Shown: one piece after another, positions 18,301 through 25,025 of the stretch
Numbering within the stretch: position 1 is the stretch's first letter
How the letters are laid out: each line of letters starts with the position of its first letter
Source of the DNA: Paratrimastix pyriformis
Lineage: Eukaryota; Preaxostyla; Paratrimastigidae
Direction: 5' to 3'
Length of the DNA: 25,566 nt
Assembly (NCBI GenBank): GCA_027972325.1
Contig: JAPMOS010000346.1
Location: 1 to 25,566 of the forward strand
Notes under the pieces: model-generated
Seen by the model: the letters and a program-made list of their open reading frames with translations, nothing else
Database searches by the model: none
Told to the model about the DNA's origin: nothing
Made by a program: the position numbers and the translations under genes

Positions 18301-18523
18301 TCCATAACGTGCATAATGGATAATTGATATCAGGGGCATCAGGGTTCCGAGTCATTGACACATACTTTGTAATTGAATTTGGATCGAATGTAAGAGAAAG
18401 TGTAGAAGTAGACGTTTCCAACTGTAATCCATCTGTGACATGTAATAGGCCAGGAGGACCACGAGGACCACGTTGAGATGATGTAGTATAACTTGATGAA
18501 TAACCAAAAGGTAATAAAGACAT
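15333..18523 (-). pseudogene. Fibre/spike gene of element R with C-terminal S74 chaperone, broken
   Basis: Receptor-binding fibre read from 18523 leftwards. The start MSLLPFGYSSSYTTSS is followed by a short collagen-like GPRGPPG stretch. A beta-rich shaft comes next, then three copies of the same 65-70 residue module seen in element L (about 16790-16993, 16500-16700 and 16204-16400; WG-(I/A)-Y ... IFENSxNV ... RG), then an S74 chaperone domain and a helical coiled-coil-like tail. The last two modules match the two modules of fibre L at roughly five of six residues. The frame is broken in a few places, so this copy is treated as a fossil. It is divergent from the ATPase gene across a 52-base promoter region. 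Confidence 0.8.
15621..15851 (-). other. Peptidase S74 intramolecular chaperone domain in fibre R
   Basis: SSIRYKENI supplies the self-cleavage Ser and the Lys five residues downstream. It is followed by DTSYIYQLRPVNYVYK, RYGLIAEEVE and LPFMMLNEMK, in the same order as in fibre L. In phage spikes this domain is removed by autoproteolysis after trimer assembly. Confidence 0.85.
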
Positions 18524-18525
18524 TG

Positions 18526-18549
18526 TTATATATTTACAGAAGAAAATAA
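18526..18549 (-). promoter_or_regulatory. Two-part viral promoter, fibre R
   Basis: Minus strand: TTATTTTCT (18549-18541), 8 bases, TATATAA (18532-18526), then 2 bases to the ATG. Shares base 18549 with the ATPase promoter on the other strand, making a compact bidirectional promoter. Confidence 0.6.
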
Positions 18550-18570
18550 ATATCTTGCCTCTTTATATAG
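18549..18570 (+). promoter_or_regulatory. Two-part viral promoter, ATPase R
   Basis: AATATCT (18549-18555), 8 bases, TATATAG (18564-18570), then AAACA and an ATG at 18576. Confidence 0.65.
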
Positions 18571-18575
18571 AAACA

Positions 18576-19213
18576 ATGGATGTTATAAATGTGAAAGAAT
18601 TTTTGGTGATGATCAGCACAATGAAAAGATCCTGAATCCATTTGCACCACAAGGATTATTTCGGATGTGTATGGTTGGAGGATCAGGAAGTGGTAAGACC
18701 AATGCCCTTGTATCAATGATAGTGCAAGGTCAGATACCATTTGATAAGATCTATATCTACAGTAAACATGTGGATGATCCTAACGATGTCTATGTGAAGT
18801 TGATAGAATATCTTGAAGACGTTCAAGCCAATGCAAGAGAGCAACTTGAGGAGCCTGAGTTAGAGATGGTGTATTATGGAAATAAACTAGAAGATGTGAT
18901 TCCAGTTGAGGAGTTACCATACGAATCCAGAAAGTTAGTGATATTTGATGATTTCATGAATGAACCCAAACAGAAACAGGCGATTATGACAGAATACTTT
19001 ACATCAGGCCGACATAAACAAGCATCGGTGATATATTTAGCACAATACTTCTACAATATTCCGACACAAATCAGAGCTAATACAGGATATTTCCTGATAT
19101 TTAAGATGACAAAGAGGGATATTAATTGTTTGAACTTGTTAATTTGTGAACCAAAAGAAAGAATACAAGCATTATATAATGTAGCGACGGCCCAAAAATT
19201 AAACTTTTACTGA
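18576..19213 (+). CDS. FtsK-HerA type packaging ATPase of element R
   Basis: DNA packaging motor of Polinton/adintovirus type. Counted from the Met at 18665: Walker A GGSGSGKTNAL (residues 5-15), Walker B KLVIFDDF (90-97), a sensor YLAQ (124-127) and the Arg-bearing IPTQIRANT (132-140) that is typical of these ATPases. The family-typical lead NPFAPQGLFR precedes the Walker A motif, so the gene reaches upstream of 18665 towards its promoter. About 200 residues is the usual size for the family. It is only distantly similar to the ATPase of element L. It is divergent from the fibre gene. Confidence 0.85.
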
Positions 19214-19327
19214 TTGAGTTGGTCACCACGTTTGAAAAATTGAAATATCGTCAAAATTTTGATGGCATATTGGAAACGGACCAAAATTTATAGTCATGGA
19301 ACAGAAATTCCGTGAAGACAGAAAAAT

Positions 19328-19349
19328 AATATCTTGTGTAAATATATAG
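19328..19349 (+). promoter_or_regulatory. Two-part viral promoter, coiled-coil gene
   Basis: AATATCT (19328-19334), 8 bases, TATATAG (19343-19349), directly abutting an ATG at 19350. Confidence 0.65.
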
Positions 19350-20374
19350 ATGAGTGATTTACGAAAACCAATCTTTAAAAGTTATCCAAGAAGGAACTGC
19401 TTCAGTTGATGAATCAGGCAAAGAATGTCAAACGCCAATCTCAACGTAAAGCAATAAAGCAGCAATTGGATGATGTCAAAGAAGATATGAAGGTACAAAG
19501 AAAAGAAGAACGAGAAAATAAACGTCAACTTGATAAAGCAAAAACATATTTAAACTTAACTGATAATAACATTTTCAATCTGGATGCAATAAATTATGAC
19601 GAGTTAATAAATTTGGCGAAACAAAATCCAGTGATATTTAATGAAATCATCAAGAATAAGCAATTTGAGGCATTGGGAAAAGAGATCAAGAAGTATGAAA
19701 AAGAATTAGATCGTGATTTTGAAGAAATTGAGAAGCTTGAACAAAATGAGGATTTTGATAATGGGGAATTGGACCATATTGATCGTGAAGTAGAGAAACA
19801 AGTTGAACGTGAAGTAGAGAAACAAGTGGAACGTGAAGTAGAGAAACAAGTGGAACGTGAAGCTGAAAGAGAAGAAGCGGAACCACCAGTGACGCCACCA
19901 GTGACGCCAGCAGATTTCCGGAAGGAATTTGCGAAAGCAAAGAATGTGTACGTGGGAGGCAAGCGATTGAATCGACCTGAAGCACTTTTACAGAACCAAT
20001 ATCTAACCAAATTTATTAGAGAAGAATTTAAGGGAATGAACAAAGATGAAGTCAGAGCGAAAATTGCACTTTTAGGCCAACAGGGTTATTTTCCAGAAAG
20101 TTTTAGATTGGACGCGAAACATGTATCAGCAGTGAGAAAGGTTCTAGGGATTAAACAGACGAGAGCGAAGCGATTAGCAGCAAAGAAGGAAGAGCCAGTA
20201 AAACATAAATCTCCAAAAATATCCCATACAGTTCCAGTTCATGTCCTTCGTGATGAGGAAGAAATCGAACAACAGCGACAAGAACAAGATGAACTCATGG
20301 ATATGGCTGAAGATGTGATGGCTGGGCGTCGACATCTACCACTTCCGCCAATAGATTCACCGATAAAACAGTGA
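19350..20374 (+). CDS. Coiled-coil, charged protein of element R (unknown role)
   Basis: The main frame (from about 19409) gives 321 residues. A long Lys/Glu/Gln-rich helical region covers about residues 5-150, including three exact REVEKQVE units. A short PPVTPPVTP hinge follows, then a basic globular-looking part with FRKEFAKAKNVYVGGKRLN and FIREEFKGMNKDEVRAKIAL. The end, with LPLPPIDSPIKQ, is acidic and then proline-rich. The architecture suggests a scaffold or minor virion protein. I recognise no family. It lies between the packaging ATPase and the small 20371-20709 frame, with which it overlaps by a few bases. Confidence 0.6.
19784..19855 (+). repeat. 24-bp in-frame tandem repeat, three copies
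   Basis: CGTGAAGTAGAGAAACAAGT units start at 19784, 19808 and 19832, encoding REVEKQVE three times, with a fourth degenerate unit after. An eight-residue period does not match the heptad of a coiled coil, so it likely forms a stable single helix or a hendecad-like segment. Confidence 0.85.
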
Positions 20375-20709
20375 AGAAAGGCACAGGTGGCGAGATCTTC
20401 CGCTTCTCACCAGAATTACAACGTCGCTTACAGGTTCTCATTGGTGAATCCGGAGCAGGAAATACCTCACCTGAACTTACGAAAGAAGTGAAAGTCATAT
20501 TAAAGAACTATAAGAAGAAAGGCATGTTACAAGGTCCCAAAGAAGTGCAAGACAGACTGAAAGCGGCCATTATAAAATATAAGAAAGGAGATCAATCAAA
20601 ACAATTGAAAGGACAGATCTATGATTATATCGATTATTTATTGAAACATAAAGTGATCACGAAATGGAAATACAATCGGTATGTGAAAGCATTTAATTTG
20701 ATTCATTAA
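20371..20709 (+). CDS. Small basic helical protein of element R
   Basis: A 112-codon frame, very Lys-rich, with FRFSPELQRRLQVLIGE, a middle EVKVILKNYKKKGMLQGP and a C-terminal YIDYLLKHKVITKWKYNRYV. There is no ATG at its left end; it begins at a GTG overlapping the end of the coiled-coil gene and has no promoter box of its own. It may therefore be translated together with, or as part of, that gene. The C-terminal Trp/Tyr-rich helix looks like a conserved domain. The function is unknown; DNA binding is plausible from its charge. Confidence 0.55.
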   Translation: MKKGTGGEIFRFSPELQRRLQVLIGESGAGNTSPELTKEVKVILKNYKKKGMLQGPKEVQDRLKAAIIKYKKGDQSKQLKGQIYDYIDYLLKHKVITKWKYNRYVKAFNLIH

Positions 20710-20712
20710 AAT

Positions 20713-20735
20713 AATATCTGATATATAGTATATAG
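20713..20735 (+). promoter_or_regulatory. Two-part viral promoter, penton gene
   Basis: AATATCT (20713-20719), 9 bases, TATATAG (20729-20735). A second TATATAG overlaps at 20722-20728. The ATG is at 20742. Confidence 0.65.
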
Positions 20736-20741
20736 AAAACA

Positions 20742-21614
20742 ATGGCAGTAGCAATTCCATTATATATAAATTCAGAACGTCGAACAAGAGGGTCAAACAG
20801 TGACTTCATGATTCAGTATAACATGAATCCGATTACTTTCAATGAGGACAAACGATACTCAATCAAGTTAGTTCATGCCACGATATGGAATACAATCAAA
20901 AACATAACCCAGTCGAAACACAATAATAAGTTCCAGATTAATGATGGCTTCGAATGGTTTACATTTACATTTCCAGATGGATGTTACAACTTGAATGATA
21001 TGAATGCAGCGTTATATACTCATTTCAGCGAGAGCAATCAGTTGGAAATCGACAATACGACAGGCAATACGGTGAGTCCGATCACATTTTCAGGAGTGGA
21101 GGCCACAGCAAAGTGCACATTAATCTTACGATTAGGATGGGAGGTTTCATTCGCAGATACGGATGAAGAGAATAATTTGGCAGGTGTGTTGGGTTTTGAG
21201 AAGCGTGTATATACTGCCAAAATTGCATCAACCAAACTGTTTATATCGATAGATGCACCGAACAAGATTGATATTACGAATTATGATGATATTTTAATAC
21301 ATTGTTCACTAGTTGGGTATTCATATTACAATGGTCAAGATTCAGATATATTACATGCATTCCAGTTTGATGTGCCACCCAATTCACAGTGTAATGTGGA
21401 ACCAAAGAATCCAATAGCATGCACATTGAATACGACCCGAATTAGTGAGATTTCTGTTAGAATCACTGATCAGAATAATAATGTTATTAATGATTTTGAT
21501 GATCCAATTATAATGCTTTTCCAGATAGAAGAGGTCAATGAGGGGACAAACATATTGGCCAATTTAAAACAGATCATACAGGAAGCAGTATCAGAGGCAT
21601 TAAAGAAGGCATAG
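20742..21614 (+). CDS. Penton-like minor capsid protein of element R
   Basis: Single-jelly-roll penton proteins fill the fivefold vertices of Polinton-type capsids. The 290-residue protein starts MAVAIPLYINSERRTRGSNS. A Ser-x-x-Arg, then Ser-Asp-Phe-x-Ile opening is characteristic of penton proteins of adintoviruses, Polintons and virophages. It is followed by regular beta strands, a GYSYYNG segment, and near the end ISVRITDQNNNVINDF, which fits the usual penton ending (Arg-x-x-Asp-x-Asn-Gly/Asn). The C-terminal helix EEVNEG...LKQIIQEAVSEAL may anchor to the vertex. Length is normal for the family. It has its own promoter and lies upstream of other virion genes. Confidence 0.75.
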   Translation: MAVAIPLYINSERRTRGSNSDFMIQYNMNPITFNEDKRYSIKLVHATIWNTIKNITQSKHNNKFQINDGFEWFTFTFPDGCYNLNDMNAALYTHFSESNQLEIDNTTGNTVSPITFSGVEATAKCTLILRLGWEVSFADTDEENNLAGVLGFEKRVYTAKIASTKLFISIDAPNKIDITNYDDILIHCSLVGYSYYNGQDSDILHAFQFDVPPNSQCNVEPKNPIACTLNTTRISEISVRITDQNNNVINDFDDPIIMLFQIEEVNEGTNILANLKQIIQEAVSEALKKA

Positions 21615-21642
21615 AAATCGGAAATCATTAGGAAAATATTTT

Positions 21643-21667
21643 AATATCTAATTATATAGTATATTAG
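21643..21667 (+). promoter_or_regulatory. Two-part viral promoter, 21671 gene
   Basis: AATATCT (21643-21649), then TATATAG at 21653-21659 and TATATTAG at 21660-21667. The second box is at the usual distance (10 bases). The ATG is at 21671. Confidence 0.6.
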
Positions 21668-21670
21668 AAT

Positions 21671-22033
21671 ATGAGTGATACTTCTGAAGATGATAATATA
21701 TCTACCACACCACCAGTTGCAGTGGATTCTGATGAGTCCATTGATATTGATCAAATGGCGACTGAAATACTCAAGGCAAAGAAGAATGCCAAAAGACGAG
21801 ACAGACGTAAAGTGATCAGACAAACAAAACCAAAACCGCCACCTGCGATACCACAAGATGATAATGTTGATGAATTATGTGATCAAATTGACGACTTAGA
21901 GAAGAAAATTATAGCAGATCCGAATGACATAGGAAGCAGACAGAAATATAAGAGTATTGCCAGATATATGTTATCACAACATTATATCCAAGAGCCGATC
22001 TATGAAAAGATGATACAAATAGCAAAAGTATAA
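21671..22033 (+). CDS. Small acidic/basic protein of element R
   Basis: A 120-residue protein with its own promoter. An acidic, Ser/Asp-rich start (MSDTSEDDNISTT) is followed by a basic patch KKNAKRRDRRKVIRQTKPKP (about residues 37-56), then a helical end with DELCDQIDDLEKKI and SIARYMLSQHYIQEPIYEKM. The acidic-then-basic pattern resembles small virion or core proteins, but I recognise no family. It sits between penton and pVI-like genes. Confidence 0.65.
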   Translation: MSDTSEDDNISTTPPVAVDSDESIDIDQMATEILKAKKNAKRRDRRKVIRQTKPKPPPAIPQDDNVDELCDQIDDLEKKIIADPNDIGSRQKYKSIARYMLSQHYIQEPIYEKMIQIAKV

Positions 22034-22036
22034 AAT

Positions 22037-22058
22037 AATATCTCCCGTAGTAATATAG
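22037..22058 (+). promoter_or_regulatory. Two-part viral promoter, pVI-like gene
   Basis: AATATCT (22037-22043), 8 bases, AATATAG (22052-22058). The ATG is at 22066. Confidence 0.6.
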
Positions 22059-22065
22059 ATACAAA

Positions 22066-22716
22066 ATGTTTAGAAGCCGCCAAGGAACATACTATAAACC
22101 GTTAACCTACACTGAACTCATGAGAAGTTCGCAATTCATGAGACATCAGGTGCCGTTATATGTGTATACATCATTAATGAAAGGGAATATTCGAGGAACA
22201 GATCAAATATACATACGTGGAGATGGTATTATGGATTATGTAAGGAAGTTTTGGAATTGGTTTGCACCGAGATCAGGGAAAATCATAGAGAGTGCCAAAG
22301 AACTCTTACCTGGTGCGATCGACCTTGGGAAGAAAGCCTATGATGCATATAAGACAAAGGATGCGGAAAAGAAAGAAATATTACCCGCACAGACAGTGGA
22401 ATTCACATCGAAAACATTACAAGAAGTCGGAAAGTTGATTCGTCATGACAGAGATATTCGTAAACAACAGAAAGATCTTGCCAATATTCGTCGTCAAGAG
22501 ATAGCGAAAGAACAGATGGATTTATCAAGAGAAAAGACAGCTGAGAAACTTGATAACATGGAACGAGTTAGAGATGCTATCACAAAACAAGAAGTTGAAA
22601 GAGAATCAGATGGTAAGGCATCATTGAAGGTTGGGACAGGATCAGGTATAGCACGAATGATAAGACAAAGATATAACCGGAAACGGAAGGCGGGAGGTGG
22701 ATTTAGAGAATTTTAA
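22066..22716 (+). CDS. pVI-like internal virion protein of element R
   Basis: This 216-residue basic protein has an N-terminal part (1-53), then an amphipathic, aromatic segment GIMDYVRKFWNWFAPRSG (54-71). That segment resembles the membrane-active helix of adenovirus pVI and of adintovirus/Polinton minor proteins. A long charged helix follows (about 100-190), then a Gly- and Arg-rich tail, MIRQRYNRKRKAGGGF. The sequence YIRGDG at 49-54 fits the adenain cleavage rule (Met/Ile/Leu)-x-Gly-x|Gly, so the aromatic helix would be freed by the viral protease. In adenovirus, pVI links hexons to the core and ruptures membranes; that role here is inferred. It lies directly upstream of the capsid gene. 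Confidence 0.65.
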   Translation: MFRSRQGTYYKPLTYTELMRSSQFMRHQVPLYVYTSLMKGNIRGTDQIYIRGDGIMDYVRKFWNWFAPRSGKIIESAKELLPGAIDLGKKAYDAYKTKDAEKKEILPAQTVEFTSKTLQEVGKLIRHDRDIRKQQKDLANIRRQEIAKEQMDLSREKTAEKLDNMERVRDAITKQEVERESDGKASLKVGTGSGIARMIRQRYNRKRKAGGGFREF

Positions 22717-22748
22717 GAACAAAATATTTAGTTGGGTATAGAATTAAT

Positions 22749-22773
22749 TATTTTGTTCGGCATATATATATAG
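22749..22773 (+). promoter_or_regulatory. Two-part viral promoter, major capsid gene
   Basis: TATTTTGTT (22749-22757), 9 bases, TATATAG (22767-22773), then AATA and the ATG at 22778. The upstream box is the T-rich version. Confidence 0.55.
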
Positions 22774-22777
22774 AATA

Positions 22778-24244
22778 ATGGAAACAAAAGTCATAAACGA
22801 TCTTATTACACCAGAGCCTTTAGATTATGGTTACATAATGTCTCGTGAAGTGAAATCAGATAATAGCACAATTAGAAACACTGTTCTTGAGATTTCCTGC
22901 AATGGTGATAATGAACGGCAACGGTTACAAGAAGGATCATCAACAGCAGCTGAATATAAATATACACCATCAACTGATGGGTCACGACCTGATTGGGGAT
23001 CATTAGAATGTGGAATGGCCTTACATTTTACAGCTGCTGCAAACTTTGATCCTCGGCATATTAATTTCACAAATGGTGGTCCGATTCGGATACTTGACAA
23101 ACTAATTCTTGGTATCATTGGAAAAGAGACAACAATTGATCAATACGGACAAGGTGCAACAATGTTAAACACATTATCAACATCAAAAGAAGTCTTACTC
23201 AATGGCCAAGGGATGACAGGGTTTTATCCAATTTCAACTAATGACGGTCAACTTGCCCCTCCCACGAATAATGGTGACGGTACTGAGGCTGCAGTCCGTG
23301 CGGATGAATGGAAGTATATACCTGATCCAAATGCTCGAGAACGCTTCCGAGTTTTTATGTTGAACAATAATCGTGCAGATGGTGTCCCTGTCGCGTCTCA
23401 TGATCATACCGTGTATATTCGATTTCCACTTCCAGTTCCTCAACTGAATTCGACTGATGTCTATCGCCAGAATACAGAAGTGTCATTCAAATTCTTCAGA
23501 TCGAGAAAACAGGATCTCTTTGTCACATCGGCTCGTTTTACAGCGAATGAGATACCGACAGTTGAGATTACTGATATGAAGTTATACGTCAAGCTCATTA
23601 CACCAAATACTGAACTTGGATTGATTCTAGATCAACAATACTTAAAATCAAATGTATACCAATATGAACGATTTAATTGCAATAGTGTGACAGTGACTAT
23701 ACCAACCGGTAACTTTACATATCCAATCTATGACGGTGCGAGCCGGCCGGCAAAAATGTTTATTGGGTTCCAACCGAATGTCGTGACTGACCAGCTGGCT
23801 GCTGCAGTAGCACATCCAGATTCATCATTATTTGCTCCATCTAAAATCACAAAGATCTATATCGAAGTGAATGGGTCGAAAAATATTCCCTATCTCAATC
23901 AACGGGAACTCTCATTTTCTGGTGATAATGGTTTCGAGAATTTCGGACAGGCATATAGTGATCTTATGCGCTGCACTAAGTTTTATGATAATAAGTCTGT
24001 ATCATCAATTGTCTCCAGATCGATGTTTAGAAATGGCTACACTATTTTCGCTTTTGATCTTCATGAGAATATTAAAGATTTACCAGAACTCAATAGCACA
24101 CCAACCTCAATCAAATTAAAGATTAAACGAGATGGTGTTACAGATGATGCATCTCTGAATATGGTCTTCTTAATTGTTTGGGAATGTGCAGCCGTTGCCA
24201 CTGGTGCGACTCGTGTTTACGAGGAAGTATTTGGTAAGAATTAA
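22778..24244 (+). CDS. Major capsid protein (double jelly-roll, hexon-like) of element R
   Basis: This 488-residue, beta-rich protein is the longest intact gene of the element and is flanked by pVI-like and pX-like genes. Features consistent with Polinton/adintovirus capsid proteins are a long Asn/Asp/Thr-rich first barrel, FRVFMLNNNR and VYIRFPLPVPQL in the middle, then PNTELGLILDQQYL, NVYQYERFNCNSVTVTIP and a second barrel with KITKIYIEVNGSKNIPYLN, ending in VFLIVWECAAV. Trimers with pseudo-hexagonal symmetry would tile the icosahedral shell. There is no signal peptide or membrane segment. The call rests on size, order of neighbours and these motifs; a structure prediction would settle it. 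Confidence 0.75.
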   Translation: METKVINDLITPEPLDYGYIMSREVKSDNSTIRNTVLEISCNGDNERQRLQEGSSTAAEYKYTPSTDGSRPDWGSLECGMALHFTAAANFDPRHINFTNGGPIRILDKLILGIIGKETTIDQYGQGATMLNTLSTSKEVLLNGQGMTGFYPISTNDGQLAPPTNNGDGTEAAVRADEWKYIPDPNARERFRVFMLNNNRADGVPVASHDHTVYIRFPLPVPQLNSTDVYRQNTEVSFKFFRSRKQDLFVTSARFTANEIPTVEITDMKLYVKLITPNTELGLILDQQYLKSNVYQYERFNCNSVTVTIPTGNFTYPIYDGASRPAKMFIGFQPNVVTDQLAAAVAHPDSSLFAPSKITKIYIEVNGSKNIPYLNQRELSFSGDNGFENFGQAYSDLMRCTKFYDNKSVSSIVSRSMFRNGYTIFAFDLHENIKDLPELNSTPTSIKLKIKRDGVTDDASLNMVFLIVWECAAVATGATRVYEEVFGKN

Positions 24245-24254
24245 ATGATTATAA

Positions 24255-24280
24255 TTATTTTCTCTTCCAAGAATATATAA
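24255..24280 (+). promoter_or_regulatory. Two-part viral promoter, core peptide gene
   Basis: TTATTTTCT (24255-24263), 10 bases, TATATAA (24274-24280). The ATG is at 24283. The upstream box is identical to that of fibre R. Confidence 0.6.
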
Positions 24281-24282
24281 GA

Positions 24283-24444
24283 ATGCCACAAAGAAAGTCC
24301 AAAACAACTCATCGTAAAACAACTCATCGTAAAACTCGAGGTGGTGCCGTATCAAAACGTGTGATTGCCTCAATTGTGAAACGTGTGTTACATCCAGGTG
24401 GTGGAATGTTCCTTCCTGGGACTATGCGAACTACAATGCGCTAA
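24283..24444 (+). CDS. pX/mu-like basic core peptide of element R
   Basis: A 53-residue, highly basic peptide: Lys/Arg/His/Thr-rich start MPQRKSKTTHRKTTHRKT, a GGAV turn, KRVIASIVKRVLHP, then PGGGMFLPGTMRTTMR. Adenovirus pX and small core peptides of adintoviruses have the same build (basic head, short hydrophobic stretch, Gly-rich element, Met/Pro/Arg end) and condense the packaged DNA. The repeat KTTHRKTTHRK is internal. It is preceded by a clear viral promoter, lies 38 bases after the capsid gene and just before the protease, as expected for a late gene. Confidence 0.7.
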   Translation: MPQRKSKTTHRKTTHRKTRGGAVSKRVIASIVKRVLHPGGGMFLPGTMRTTMR

Positions 24445-24447
24445 ATA

Positions 24448-24469
24448 AATATATGATTGTATTATATAA
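24448..24469 (+). promoter_or_regulatory. Two-part viral promoter, protease gene
   Basis: AATATAT (24448-24454), 8 bases, TATATAA (24463-24469), whose last base is the A of the ATG. Confidence 0.55.
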
Positions 24470-24756
24470 TGAACTATAATCATATATTGAAGATTCATCC
24501 TTTACTTGATATTGAAATCACACAGGTTTTGAGTGCTTATACACCATTTCTCGGATGTTTCTCACGTGACGAACTTAAAAAGATTCCACCACTAAAGAAG
24601 GGTGAAAGTATTGTAATCAATATGAACAAATCAAATGAAAGAGGATCACATTGGGTATGTGCATTTAATGGTGATGAACACTGTGAATACTTTGATAGCT
24701 ATGAATTTCTTGAAATGGTCAACGTTATCACCGATTCCATCATAACTCCCCGCTGA
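24469..24756 (+). pseudogene. Adenain-like cysteine protease of element R
   Basis: Maturation protease of adenovirus/Polinton type that trims virion proteins. Visible are an N-terminal helical part, LGCFSRDELKKIP, VINMNKSNERGSHWVCAF with the catalytic His, and EYFDSYEF with the partner acid. Both stand at the usual spacing for adenain (His in G-x-HW, then Phe-Asp-Ser). The start at the ATG 24469 is fixed by the TATATAA box. A cleavage site for such a protease is visible in the pVI-like protein. In the frame of the whole element, this gene counts among its broken parts. Confidence 0.75.
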
Positions 24757-25005
24757 TGGGAGTGCCACTGGTTGTCCATATTCAGTCATTTTCCCTGAAA
24801 CCCATCCACCGGGATATAAAAATGAGATCATCATCCATCCATGATATCCTTGATCGACGAATGCATGTGACATCTTTTGACAATACTTCTTTATGATCGC
24901 CACTTCTGTTCCAGGAATGTTGGCTGTAAACTTATATGACCAAACCGCATGATTGCGATAGATCAGTTTTAACTTCTTCCGTTCGAATAACTTGATGGTA
25001 TTCAT
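24646..25005 (-). CDS. Minus-strand gene of unknown function
   Basis: Read from 25005 leftwards: MNTIKLFERKKLKLIYRNHA, then VWSYKFTANIPGTEVAIIKK, FVDQGYHGWMMISFLYPGGW and SGKMTEYGQPV. The first 75-80 residues look like real protein, with a well-placed TATATAG promoter. The left end overlaps the protease on the other strand, where the frame may not be meaningful. Aromatic and Gly-rich segments suggest a compact beta-structured protein. I recognise no family. Confidence 0.55.
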   Translation of the reverse strand: MNTIKLFERKKLKLIYRNHAVWSYKFTANIPGTEVAIIKKYCQKMSHAFVDQGYHGWMMISFLYPGGWVSGKMTEYGQPVALPSAGSYDGIGDNVDHFKKFIAIKVFTVFITIKCTYPM

Positions 25006-25006
25006 T

Positions 25007-25025
25007 CTATATAATATACTATATA
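25007..25025 (-). promoter_or_regulatory. Viral TATATAG promoter boxes, 25005 gene
   Basis: Minus strand: two TATATAG boxes (25025-25019 and 25013-25007) separated by 5 bases, the last 1 base before the ATG. The upstream ATATCT box is not evident. Confidence 0.5.

Noticed and set aside
18459-18482. Collagen-like domain in fibre R
   Set aside because: Only two to three Gly-x-y triplets (GPRGPPG) are present, too few for a triple helix; kept as a remark.
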